Assembly: GCF_001580365.1 (NCBI RefSeq)
Contig: NZ_CP014480.1
Span: 3,123,981 to 3,187,980 of the forward strand
Reading direction: 5' to 3'
Length of the DNA stretch: 64,000 nt
DNA from: Kocuria turfanensis
Lineage (GTDB): Bacteria; Actinomycetota; Actinomycetes; Actinomycetales; Micrococcaceae
The notes below the pieces were generated by a model. It saw only the letters and a program-made list of their open reading frames with translations, was not told the DNA's origin and ran no database searches. Numbering within the stretch: the stretch's first letter is position 1; each line of letters begins with the position of its first letter. A program made the position numbers and the translations under genes. Shown here piece after piece: positions 8,711-18,407 of the stretch.

Positions 8711-10516
8711 ATGGTCGAGCCGGTTCCCACGAGCGCGATGTCCGACGCCGCCCCCGGCGTCTCCGAGCAGTACGAGGCGGTCCGGGACCGTGTCCTGGAG
8801 CTGCGCGAGGACTACGACCGGGCGCGGGAGGAGTTCCGCTGGCCGCGGATGGAGCACTTCAACTTCGCCCTGGACTGGTTCGACCACGTGGCCCGGGACC
8901 CCGGGCGGGGGAGCCGGGACGCCTTGTGGATCGTGGCCGCCGACGGCTCGGAGCAGCGGCGCACCTTCGCCGAGCTCGCCGAGTCCTCGGCCCGCACCGC
9001 GAACTGGCTGCGGGGCCTGGGGGTCCGCCGCGGCGACCGCATCCTGCTGATGCTGGGCAACCAGCTGGAGCTGTGGGAGACCCAGCTCGCCGGGATGAAG
9101 CTGGGGGCGCCGCTGATCCCGACCGCCGTCATGATGCCGCCCGCGGACCTGCAGGACCGGGTCCGGCGCGGCCGGGTCTCCTGGGTCGTGACGGACGCCG
9201 CCAACGCCCCGAAGTTCGCCGCGGTGGACGGGGACTACGGTCTCGTCGTCGTGGGCGGGGACGCGGAGGTGGAGGCCGCGCGGGCGCAGCTGCCCGGCCG
9301 GGCGGTGCGCCGCTACGCCGACTCCGCCGGCGCGGACGCCGTGTTCGTCCCCGAGGGGGTCACGCGCTCCCGGGACCCGCTGCTGCTGTACTTCACCTCC
9401 GGGACCACGTCGCAGGCCAAGCTCGTGGAGCACACCCACTACTCCTACTCGTTCGGGCACCTCTCCACCGTCTACTGGATGGGCCTGCGCCCCGGGGACG
9501 TGCACCTGAACATCGCCTCGCCCGGGTGGGGCAAGCACTCGTGGTCGAACTTCTTCGCCCCGTGGATCGCGGAGGCCACCGTGTTCATCCTCAACCAGGA
9601 GCGCTTCGACGCGGTGGGCCTCATGGAGCAGATGGGCCGCGCGGGCGTCACCAGCTTCTGCGCCCCGCCCACCGTGTGGCGGATGCTCATCCAGGCCGAT
9701 CTGCACCGCGTCCAGGACCCGCCGGTGTCCGCCGTCTCCGCCGGGGAGCCGCTGAACCCCGAGGTGATCCGCCGGGTGCAGGAGGCGTGGGGCGTGACGA
9801 TCCGGGACGGCTACGGCCAGACGGAGACCACGCTGCAGATCGCCAACACTCCCGGCCAGCCGGTCGTGCCCGGCGCCATGGGCAGGCCGCTGCCGGGCTT
9901 CGTCGTCGAGCTCCTGGACCCCCGCACGGGCGCGCCCGCCGAGGAGGGCGAGATCTGCCTGAAGGTGGACGACGATCCCCCCGGGATCATGGCCGGCTAC
10001 ATCGACGAGCCCGAGCGCACCGCCGAGGTCGTCCAGGACGGCTGGTACCACACCCGGGACATCGCCCGCCGGGACGAGCACGGCGTCTACACCTACGTGG
10101 GGCGCACCGACGACGTCTTCAAGGCCTCGGACTACCGGATCTCCCCGTTCGAGCTGGAGTCGGTGCTCATCGAGCACCCCGCGGTCGCGGAGGCGGCCGT
10201 GGTCCCGGCCCCGGACCCCGTCCGGCACGCCGTGCCGAAGGCCTACCTGGTGCTCGCCGCCGGGGCGGAGCCCACCCGGGAGCTCGCGGGCGAGATCCTG
10301 CGCTTCGCCCGGGAGAACCTCGCCCCCTACAAGCGGGTGCGCAGGATCGAGTTCACCGACCTGCCCAAGACGATCTCGGGCAAGATCCGCCGCGTGGTGC
10401 TGCGCGAGCGCGAGGCGGCCGCCGACCGCCCGGCGGCCGGCGCCCCGGCGGCGCCTCCCGCCGACGGCCTGGGCATCGAGTACACCGAGGCGGACTTCCC
10501 GGGACTGCGCGGCTGA
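8711..10516 (+). CDS. AMP-forming acyl-CoA synthetase
   Basis: A 601-residue ANL-superfamily enzyme starting at ATG 8711 with GAGAGG upstream. The ATP-binding P-loop is YFTSGTTSQAKLVEH. The adenylate motif is DGYGQTETT, the hinge region YVGRTDDVFKASDYRISPFE, and the catalytic C-terminal lysine lies in KTISGKIRR. The chain also has a long N-terminal region (REDYDRAREEFRWPRMEHFN) typical of medium-chain/ACSM-like and related acetyl-CoA-synthetase-like proteins. It activates a carboxylic acid to its CoA thioester through an acyl-AMP intermediate, in the cytoplasm. Acid chain length is not predictable. A possible promoter (TAGACT about 8646-8651) gives a leader of some 55 bases. A GC hairpin follows the stop codon. 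Confidence 0.9.
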   Translation: MVEPVPTSAMSDAAPGVSEQYEAVRDRVLELREDYDRAREEFRWPRMEHFNFALDWFDHVARDPGRGSRDALWIVAADGSEQRRTFAELAESSARTANWLRGLGVRRGDRILLMLGNQLELWETQLAGMKLGAPLIPTAVMMPPADLQDRVRRGRVSWVVTDAANAPKFAAVDGDYGLVVVGGDAEVEAARAQLPGRAVRRYADSAGADAVFVPEGVTRSRDPLLLYFTSGTTSQAKLVEHTHYSYSFGHLSTVYWMGLRPGDVHLNIASPGWGKHSWSNFFAPWIAEATVFILNQERFDAVGLMEQMGRAGVTSFCAPPTVWRMLIQADLHRVQDPPVSAVSAGEPLNPEVIRRVQEAWGVTIRDGYGQTETTLQIANTPGQPVVPGAMGRPLPGFVVELLDPRTGAPAEEGEICLKVDDDPPGIMAGYIDEPERTAEVVQDGWYHTRDIARRDEHGVYTYVGRTDDVFKASDYRISPFELESVLIEHPAVAEAAVVPAPDPVRHAVPKAYLVLAAGAEPTRELAGEILRFARENLAPYKRVRRIEFTDLPKTISGKIRRVVLREREAAADRPAAGAPAAPPADGLGIEYTEADFPGLRG

Positions 10517-10522
10517 GCGGCT

Positions 10523-10550
10523 GCGCCCCCGGCCCGGGCGCCGGGGGCGC
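10523..10550 (+). terminator. GC hairpin terminator after acyl-CoA synthetase
   Basis: A perfect 10-bp stem (GCGCCCCCGG with CCGGGGGCGC) and 8-base loop, beginning 7 bases after the stop codon at 10516. It has no T-run. Confidence 0.7.
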
Positions 10551-10781
10551 AACGTGACGTCATCCCGCGCCCGGGACGGGTGCCCGACAGGGGACGTCCC
10601 CGGGCCGGCCTGTCCCCACTTCGTGCCACGTTTGCCGATGCAAATGAATGGAGCCGGTGCCCCGAAGCCGGGAGAATGCCGGTGTGGCCAGCGCAAACAC
10701 ATGAAAAAACGTCGATGTCCACCGTTCTGAATATGACGTCGGCCCCCGTGACAGGTCATGGAAACCCTGCCACCATGGAGT

Positions 10782-10948
10782 CAATTGGTTCACCCGATGG
10801 GGCAGAACCAACTGATCCGTCGGGGGGCGGATCGACGGCGGTTCATCGGGGGATGGGCCGCCCGCACGCAGGCATCGGGGGGTGCCGGTGCGACCGGTTC
10901 ATCGGGGGGTGAACCGACACGGGAGCACCGCTGGGGGGCGGTACTCCC
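10782..10948 (-). ncRNA. 6C-RNA-like array: six consecutive stem-loops, five with C-run loops
   Basis: Read on the minus strand, five hairpins have loops that are nearly pure cytosine, and a sixth follows. Plus-strand positions: (f) 10921-10948, 5+5 bp around loop TGGGGG; (e) 10895-10916, 7-bp stem CGGTTCA/TGAACCG; (d) 10863-10892, CGCAC/GTGCG then GGCA/TGCC; (c) 10837-10862, GGCGG/CCGCC plus CAT/ATG; (b) 10814-10833, 6-bp stem GATCCG/CGGATC; (a) 10782-10814, 10 positions with one A-C on the plus strand. Hairpins b, d and e share the exact loop TCGGGGGG (CCCCCCGA on the minus strand) while their stems differ completely. The actinobacterial 6C RNA is known for two stem-loops with at least six C in each loop, so this looks like an expanded relative. 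In (a) and (f) the odd pair is a G-U only on the minus strand, but in (c) two odd pairs are G-U only on the plus strand, so strand is not settled. Confidence 0.6.
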
Positions 10949-10952
10949 ACCA

Positions 10953-10987
10953 GGCGAGTCTCTGCTCGCCACCGGCCGTCAGGCCGG
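10953..10987. repeat. Two adjacent short perfect hairpins
   Basis: GGCGAG/CTCGCC (10953-10958, 10965-10970, 6-base loop) is followed at once by CCGGCC/GGCCGG (10972-10977, 10982-10987, 4-base loop). They continue the hairpin series of 10782-10948 toward recQ. Individually, 6-bp stems are not surprising in GC-rich DNA. Confidence 0.4.
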
Positions 10988-10988
10988 A

Positions 10989-11043
10989 CGATGCGCCCGT
11001 TGCGGGGGCCATCCGTTCCGACGGATGGGCAGCGGGCGCATCG
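10989..11043. repeat. Long imperfect hairpin upstream of the RecQ-type gene
   Basis: The outer stem is 11 perfect pairs (CGATGCGCCCG at 10989-10999 with CGGGCGCATCG at 11033-11043). It is continued by a T-G and TGC/GCA, then a one-sided bulge GGGGG (11004-11008), then 8 perfect pairs CCATCCGT/ACGGATGG closed by the loop TCCG. This gives about 23 pairs in 55 bases, beyond what GC content alone should give. It could be part of a structured leader, a terminator for the minus-strand RNA region, or a DNA cruciform. Confidence 0.5.
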
Positions 11044-11068
11044 CTCTGTCCGGGCCCGACCGGTGGCG

Positions 11069-11108
11069 CCGGGCGGTGCAGTGCGGTGCGCCGTGCTGCA
11101 CCGCCCGG
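11069..11108. terminator. 13-bp perfect hairpin 47 bases before the RecQ-type gene
   Basis: CCGGGCGGTGCAG (11069-11081) pairs perfectly with 11096-11108 around a 14-base loop. It lies just upstream of the candidate recQ -10 box, so on the plus strand it would shield that promoter from read-through. There is no T-run. Confidence 0.45.
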
Positions 11109-11154
11109 TGACCGCCGCGCCACGGCGTCGGTGGACCCTGGAAGACTGGGACCC

Positions 11155-13338
<2,184 letters not shown>

Positions 13339-13349
13339 GCCGCGGCACG

Positions 13350-13380
13350 GACCGGGCCGGGGGAGCGGCCGGGCCCGGTC
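13350..13380 (+). terminator. Hairpin terminator after the RecQ-type gene
   Basis: GACCGGGCC (13350-13358) pairs with GGCCCGGTC (13372-13380), 9 perfect pairs and a 13-base loop, followed by TTGT. It separates the helicase from the leaderless glycosyltransferase gene. Confidence 0.6.
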
Positions 13381-13396
13381 TTGTACGCTGTCCTGC

Positions 13397-14491
13397 GTGT
13401 CCTCCGCTCCCGCGCCGCTCGTCGACGTCATCATTCCCGTGCACACCGCCGCACGACCCGTCGACCGCGCCGTCGCGGCGGTGCTGGCCGGGGGGCTCCC
13501 GGTCGGCGACCACGGCGGGGTGCGCCTCACGGTGGTCTGCCACAACGTCGGCGCCGCGCTGATCCGCGACCGGCTCGCCGCGGAGCACCGGCCGCTCGTC
13601 GACCTGGTGGAGTGCTTCGACGGCACCCGCAACCCGGCCGCCCCCCGCAACCTGGGTCTGGAGCGCTCCTCCGCCCGGTACGTCTCCTTCGTGGACAGCG
13701 ACGACACCATCGCGCCCGGGGCGCTGGCGGCCTGGACGGAGATCGCGGAACGCCACGGCTCGGCGGCAGTGCTCCCGCGCCTGGTCCACGGCGGCGGCGG
13801 CGTGCTCCGCACCCCCGTGCCCCGCCCGCTCCGCCGCGCGGACCTCGACCCGGTCAGGGACCGGCTGGCCTACCGCACCACCAGCCTGGGGCTGCTCCGC
13901 CGGGAGGTGCTGGCCGAGCGCGGGCTGCGCTTCCAGGGCCAGTACGCCACCGGCGAGGACCTGGGACTCACCGCCCGCGCCTGGTTCGGCGGCGGACGCC
14001 TCGACCTCGCCCCCCGGTGGGCGCACTACGTGGTGCACGACGACGCCGACGGGCGGATCACCCGCGGGCCACGCCCGCTCGCCGAGGACCTCGAGGCCTT
14101 CACCGACCTGCTCGCCGGCACCTGGTACGCCGGGCTGGGCGCGGAGCAGCGCACGGCGATCGCCGTCAAGGTGCTGCGGGTCCAGCTGCTCGGCGCGGTG
14201 CACGCCCGGGCGTCGGCGGGGGCCTGGACCGGTGAGGACGCCCGGACGTGCCGGGCGGTCCTCCGGCTGGTGGGGGCGGTGGGCGGGCCGGCCCTCGAGA
14301 TGCTCTCCCGGGCCGACCGGGACCTGCTCGACCTCGCCGCCCGCGGCGGGGCCACCGCCGGCGAGGTGCTCCGGGCCTCCACCCGGCGCCGCCGCTTCGG
14401 ACGGCCCGCCACGCTGCTCACCCGGGACCCGCGCCGGGTCCTGCACCGCGAGGCGCCCCTGCGCTTCATGGCCGCGTCCCTGCTGGTCTGA
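13397..14491 (+). CDS. Family 2 glycosyltransferase (364 aa)
   Basis: Starts at GTG 13397, with TACGCT (13384-13389) exactly 7 bases upstream (leaderless pattern). The N-terminal domain is GT-A: PLVDVIIPVHTAAR for nucleotide binding, PRNLGLERSSARYVSFVDSDDTI with the metal-binding D-S-D (D100-D102), and a second acidic region TGEDLGLTARAW that serves as the ED motif. The C-terminal 130 residues are helical and basic. There is no membrane segment. It is probably a cytoplasmic enzyme transferring sugars to a lipid-linked or secreted glycan, in keeping with the acyltransferase, flippase and second glycosyltransferase that follow. Donor and acceptor are unknown. Confidence 0.82.
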   Translation: MSSAPAPLVDVIIPVHTAARPVDRAVAAVLAGGLPVGDHGGVRLTVVCHNVGAALIRDRLAAEHRPLVDLVECFDGTRNPAAPRNLGLERSSARYVSFVDSDDTIAPGALAAWTEIAERHGSAAVLPRLVHGGGGVLRTPVPRPLRRADLDPVRDRLAYRTTSLGLLRREVLAERGLRFQGQYATGEDLGLTARAWFGGGRLDLAPRWAHYVVHDDADGRITRGPRPLAEDLEAFTDLLAGTWYAGLGAEQRTAIAVKVLRVQLLGAVHARASAGAWTGEDARTCRAVLRLVGAVGGPALEMLSRADRDLLDLAARGGATAGEVLRASTRRRRFGRPATLLTRDPRRVLHREAPLRFMAASLLV

Positions 14492-14518
14492 CCGACCGGT
14501 GTGACCGACCGGTGTGAC
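14489..14518 (+). repeat. 13-bp tandem direct repeat TGACCGACCGGTG x2 (+TGAC)
   Basis: Two exact 13-base copies (14489-14501, 14502-14514) and a 4-base third start. The first copy contains the glycosyltransferase stop codon. It lies 50 bases before the acyltransferase start, so it could serve as an operator, or it may be a local duplication. Confidence 0.45.
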
Positions 14519-14566
14519 AATGGTGGCCTGTCCATCGTCTGACCCCCCTCCCGACGAGGAAACCTC

Positions 14567-16654
14567 ATGAGCCGTCTCCTGCCCGCCGAGCTGTCCGCGG
14601 GGACCGACCGCGCCCCCGCGCCCCCCGCCCCGGCCGCCCACCGCTTCCGCCCCGAGGTCCAGGGGCTGCGCACCGTGGCCGTCCTCCTGGTCGCCGTGTA
14701 CCACGTGTGGATCGGCGGGGTCTCGGGCGGGGTGGACGTGTTCCTGTTCATCTCCGCGTTCCTGATGACCCTCTCCTTCGTGCGGCGCCTCGAGAACGGG
14801 ACGGGGCCGCAGCTGGGCCGCTACTGGGCCAGGACCTTCTCCCGGCTGCTGCCCCCCGTCGTCGTGACGGTGCTGGGCACCCTCGTGGCGGTGCGGCTGC
14901 TGTTCCCCTCCGACCGCTGGTACGCCGCCATCGAGGAGGCGGCGGCCACGGTGCTGTACGCCCAGAACTGGGTGCTCGCGTTCAACGCGGTGGACTACTA
15001 CGCCGCGGACACCTCGCAGGCCAGCCCGTTCCAGCACTTCTGGTCCCTCTCCGTGCAGGGGCAGGTGTTCCTGCTCTGGCCGCTGCTGCTCGCCCTGTGC
15101 GGACTGCTCGCCCGGCGCACCCGGCAGCCCGTGGGCCGCGTGGCCGCCGTCGTGTTCGGGGCCGTGTTCCTGGCCTCCTTCGTCTTCTCGGTGGTCTCCA
15201 CGAACCACGAGCAGGCCTTCGCCTACTTCGACACCCGGGCCCGGCTGTGGGAGTTCGCGCTCGGCTCGCTGCTGGCCCTGGCCGTGCTGCGCGGCGTCAG
15301 TCTCCCGGGCGCGCTGCGCCTCGTCCTGGGCTGGACCGGGCTCGTGGCCATCGCGGTGTGCGGGCTGGTCCTGGACGTCCAGGGCTCCTTCCCCGGGTGG
15401 GCGGCGCTGTGGCCGCTGACCGGGGCGGCCCTGGTGATCCTCGCCGGCCACACCGGCGACCCGCGCGGGGCCGACGCCCTGCTCACCCGCCGCCCCCTCC
15501 TGGTGCTCGGCGAGGCCTCCTACGCGGTCTACCTCGTGCACTGGCCGGTGCTCGTGACCTATCTGGTGGTCACGGACCGGGAAAAGGCCACGCTGCTGCA
15601 CGGGCTGGTCATCCTGCTGGCCAGCATCGTCCTGGGCGTCCTGGTGCACCGGCTGGTCGAGCGGCCGCTGCGGCCCGGGACCGGGGCGCGGGCCGTTCTG
15701 CGCCAGCTCGGGCTGATCGTGCTGTGCGTGGCCCTCGTGCTGGTCCCCGCCGCGGGCGCCCGGGTCGTCCTGGACCGGCACGCGCAGGAGGCCGCGGCGC
15801 GGGCCGCCGTCGAGAACCCGGGAGCCGCCGTCCTGGCCGGGGACCTCGCGTGGCAGCAGGACCCGGCGGTGCCCACGATCCCGAACCCCCTGGTGCGGGA
15901 GGGCCAGTGGGCGACGCTGCCGGAGAAGTGCGACGACGCGACGCAGGACTGGTTCGGCGACCACGTGGTGGCGTGCACGGCCCTGCCCGTGGACCCGGAC
16001 GCCGAGGTCGACGCCATGGTGGTCGGCAACTCCCACGCCGAGCAGTGGCTGCCGGCGTTCCAGCGCGTCGCCGAGGACCGCGGCTGGAACCTGCTCTCCG
16101 CCGTCAAGGGCGCCTGCCGGTACCAGCCGGTCGAGACCACCGACGAGACCGAGTGCCAGGAGCTCATCCGGCTCACGGACCAGTACATCGAGGAGCAGGA
16201 CATCGACGTGGTGTTCACGACCTCCACCGTCACCTCCACCGACGGGCCCGGCGAAGAGATCGCTCCCGGGTTCGCGCAGCTCCTCGACGACCTGGACGAG
16301 CGGGGCGTCACCGTGGTCGGGATCCGCGACAACCCGCGCTTCTCCTTCAACATGGTCACCTGCATCGACCAGGACGGCCCCGACGCCGCGCGCTGCAACC
16401 CGCCGCGGGAGCAGAAACTGGCCCCGCAGAACCCGGCGGACGCGCTCGAGGCGGCGCACGGGAACTTCGTCAACGTGGACATGAGCGACTGGATCTGCCC
16501 GGACGGGACGTGCCCGTCGCGGATCGGCAACCGCTGGGTCTACATGGACGACAACCACATGCCCCACGACTACGTGGTCACCATGGTCCCGGCCTTCGCG
16601 GAGCAGTTCGACCGGCTGGCGGAGGGCCGGGCGCAGTCCCTGCCCGGCGGGTGA
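14567..16654 (+). CDS. OafA-like membrane O-acyltransferase with C-terminal SGNH domain
   Basis: A 695-residue protein, ATG 14567 with GAGGAAA upstream. Residues about 25-400 form the acyltransferase-3 membrane domain of roughly 10-11 helices. It begins with RFRPEVQGLRTVAVLLVAVYH, carrying the family's R-x-R-like start and catalytic His, and contains a second His region YAVYLVHWPVLV. After a last helix near residue 400, an extracytoplasmic SGNH-hydrolase-like domain follows, with the nucleophile in VVGNSHAEQW (about residue 487) and a D-x-x-H near YMDDNHMPHDY. Such proteins O-acetylate surface polysaccharide, peptidoglycan or lipids. The neighbouring glycosyltransferases and flippase support a surface-glycan substrate. 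The family call is firm and the substrate is not known. Confidence 0.9.
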   Translation: MSRLLPAELSAGTDRAPAPPAPAAHRFRPEVQGLRTVAVLLVAVYHVWIGGVSGGVDVFLFISAFLMTLSFVRRLENGTGPQLGRYWARTFSRLLPPVVVTVLGTLVAVRLLFPSDRWYAAIEEAAATVLYAQNWVLAFNAVDYYAADTSQASPFQHFWSLSVQGQVFLLWPLLLALCGLLARRTRQPVGRVAAVVFGAVFLASFVFSVVSTNHEQAFAYFDTRARLWEFALGSLLALAVLRGVSLPGALRLVLGWTGLVAIAVCGLVLDVQGSFPGWAALWPLTGAALVILAGHTGDPRGADALLTRRPLLVLGEASYAVYLVHWPVLVTYLVVTDREKATLLHGLVILLASIVLGVLVHRLVERPLRPGTGARAVLRQLGLIVLCVALVLVPAAGARVVLDRHAQEAAARAAVENPGAAVLAGDLAWQQDPAVPTIPNPLVREGQWATLPEKCDDATQDWFGDHVVACTALPVDPDAEVDAMVVGNSHAEQWLPAFQRVAEDRGWNLLSAVKGACRYQPVETTDETECQELIRLTDQYIEEQDIDVVFTTSTVTSTDGPGEEIAPGFAQLLDDLDERGVTVVGIRDNPRFSFNMVTCIDQDGPDAARCNPPREQKLAPQNPADALEAAHGNFVNVDMSDWICPDGTCPSRIGNRWVYMDDNHMPHDYVVTMVPAFAEQFDRLAEGRAQSLPGG

Positions 16655-16669
16655 CCGGCGGAGCGCGGC

Positions 16670-18136
16670 TCAGCGCCGGAAGCGGCCCCCGACGGCCCGG
16701 ACCATGGGCCGCAGGTCCCGCGCGCTGAGCCCGGCCCAGACCGCGAGGAACACGGCGGTCACCGCCAGGGCCGGCAGCAACCGGAACTGCGGGCCGAGCA
16801 CCTGCAGGCCGGCCAGGACCAGCCCGTAGCCGACGACGATGCGCAGCACGATCCCGCCCCACCGCATCCGGTCCAGCCGCCAGACCACCAGCAGCGGCAG
16901 GACCGCGCTGATCAGCGAGCCCACGAGATAGCCCACGGCCGAGGCCACGATCCCCAGCTCCGGGCCCAGCAGCAGCATGGTGCACACCCCCACGGCCAGG
17001 CCCAGGCCGTTGGCGGCGGCCAGGACCTTGATCCCCCAGGGCTCGGTGCCGTTGAGCCGGGCGTTCGCGGCGTTGAAGCTGGTCGCCGAGACCGCCAGGA
17101 ACAGCAGGACCAGCAGCGGCTCGGCGTCCACGAAGTCGGGGTCCCCGAAGTAGACCAGCCGCAGGACGGGCTCCGCCCACAGGGCGCCCACGCCGAAGAC
17201 CGGCAGGAAGACCGTGACCATCGTGCGCAGGATCGTGTCCACCTGGCGGGTCAGGCCCCCGGTGTCGCCGGCGGCGTACATGCGGGCCACGCTCGGGGAC
17301 AGGGCGGTGAGCATGGCCCCGGAGAGCATGCTGGCGGGGGTCGCGAGGGACACCGCGGCGGCGTAGAGGCCGACCTCGGCCTTGGTGGCGAAGCCGTCGC
17401 CGATCACCAGGGACAGCTGCATCAGACCGGTCGCGGCCACCAGGTGGGCCGATCCCCAGGCGGTGAACACCAGGATCTCCCGGCGCTGGGCGGGGTCGAG
17501 CCGCGCCCGGCTGCGGCGCGGCCACGCGGGCAGGGCGTAGACCGCGTAGCCGGTGATCAGGGGCAGCAGCAGCACCCAGTGCCAGCCCGCGAGCAGGACC
17601 AGCAGCAGCAGGGTGAGGGTGAGGAACGAGCTGATGGTGTCCCACGCCGTCGTCGTCACGAACTGGTTGTTGCCCGTGCGCACGCCGCGCACGAAGTTGT
17701 ACGCCGACAGGGAGAGCACGAGCAGGCCCGCCGAGACCGTGTAGGCCCCCGGGAGCTCGAGCACGAACGCGGCGTAGAGCACCGCCGAGACCGACAGCAG
17801 CGCCATGCCCGCGGAGGCGCTGGTCGCGGTGAAGGACGCCGTGGCCGCCTGCGCGTCCGGGTCCTGGCGGCCCCGGGCCATCGCGATGAACTTGGACGCC
17901 GCGGTGCCGGAGGCCTGGGGCCACAGCAGGACGAGGAACAGGGCCAGCGAGATCGTCAGGTTGACGTCGGCGAGCGCCTCCTGGCCCAGCAGATTGCCCA
18001 CCAGCACGCTGTAGCCGAAGCGGGACAGGCCCTGGACGAACACGGCCACCACGGTCAGCGCGAACGCCGACCCCAGGGGGTTGTCGGTGTTCGCGTGGTT
18101 GGGGGGCGGGAAGAGGATCGAGCGCAGCCGGGACAT
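16670..18136 (-). CDS. Oligosaccharide flippase (Wzx/MVF-like, MATE superfamily)
   Basis: A 488-residue protein, ATG 18136 (MSRLRSILFPPPNHANTDNP). About 12-14 hydrophobic segments span the length. Patterns such as NPLGSAFALTVVAVFVQGLS at the start and ATPASMLSGAMLTALSPSVAR in the middle match polysaccharide-export flippases of the MOP superfamily. It probably moves undecaprenyl-linked glycan across the cytoplasmic membrane. It is convergent with the acyltransferase (15 bases apart) and divergent from the GT4 gene. A longer open frame upstream overlaps the divergent gene and is not used. Confidence 0.82.
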   Translation of the reverse strand: MSRLRSILFPPPNHANTDNPLGSAFALTVVAVFVQGLSRFGYSVLVGNLLGQEALADVNLTISLALFLVLLWPQASGTAASKFIAMARGRQDPDAQAATASFTATSASAGMALLSVSAVLYAAFVLELPGAYTVSAGLLVLSLSAYNFVRGVRTGNNQFVTTTAWDTISSFLTLTLLLLVLLAGWHWVLLLPLITGYAVYALPAWPRRSRARLDPAQRREILVFTAWGSAHLVAATGLMQLSLVIGDGFATKAEVGLYAAAVSLATPASMLSGAMLTALSPSVARMYAAGDTGGLTRQVDTILRTMVTVFLPVFGVGALWAEPVLRLVYFGDPDFVDAEPLLVLLFLAVSATSFNAANARLNGTEPWGIKVLAAANGLGLAVGVCTMLLLGPELGIVASAVGYLVGSLISAVLPLLVVWRLDRMRWGGIVLRIVVGYGLVLAGLQVLGPQFRLLPALAVTAVFLAVWAGLSARDLRPMVRAVGGRFRR

Positions 18137-18231
18137 CAGGCGGCCGACCCGGGGGCTGGGCTGGTCATCGGGCCCGAGTCTACTCGGGCCCCGGCACGGT
18201 GCCCGGACCGCCCCGGGCGCGGCCCCGCCGA

Positions 18232-18237
18232 TAGGGT
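18232..18237 (+). promoter_or_regulatory. -10 box TAGGGT for the small ORF / GT4 unit
   Basis: TAGGGT sits 6 bases before an ATG at 18244, the same spacing as at the other leaderless genes of the window. Transcription would therefore start at that ATG, which opens a short reading frame ahead of the glycosyltransferase. Confidence 0.6.
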
Positions 18238-18243
18238 GGCAGC

Positions 18244-18402
18244 ATGACCGTCGCCCCCACCCCGTCCAGCGCCGGGCCCTGCGCCGAGTCCCGCAGCGTT
18301 CCCGGCGCCCCCTGCCGCACCGTCCCCGACGGCGCCACCGCCGGCACCACCGCCGGCAGCACCGGAAGCGCCACCGCCCGCACCGTCGCGGACGAGGGCT
18401 GA
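18244..18402 (+). CDS. Possible 52-aa upstream ORF (leader) before the GT4 gene
   Basis: An ATG placed exactly at the expected leaderless transcription start opens 52 codons (MTVAPTPSSAGPCAESRSVP...) that end 5 bases before the GTG of the glycosyltransferase. The peptide is Ala/Thr/Gly/Pro-rich and low-complexity, with no family resemblance. Its value may be translational coupling: ribosomes ending here would restart at GTG 18408, which has no good ribosome-binding site of its own. It could be spurious. Confidence 0.4.
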   Translation: MTVAPTPSSAGPCAESRSVPGAPCRTVPDGATAGTTAGSTGSATARTVADEG

Positions 18403-18407
18403 GCGCC

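Noticed and set aside
10782..10948. CRISPR array
   Set aside because: The constant element is only an 8-base hairpin loop and the stems vary in a paired way. Spacing is irregular and there are no cas genes.
10560..11111. Protein-coding genes in the hairpin-rich interval (several open frames of 60-150 codons)
   Set aside because: The frames overlap on both strands, lack ribosome-binding sites, cross the palindromes and show no protein-family resemblance. They are side effects of high GC.
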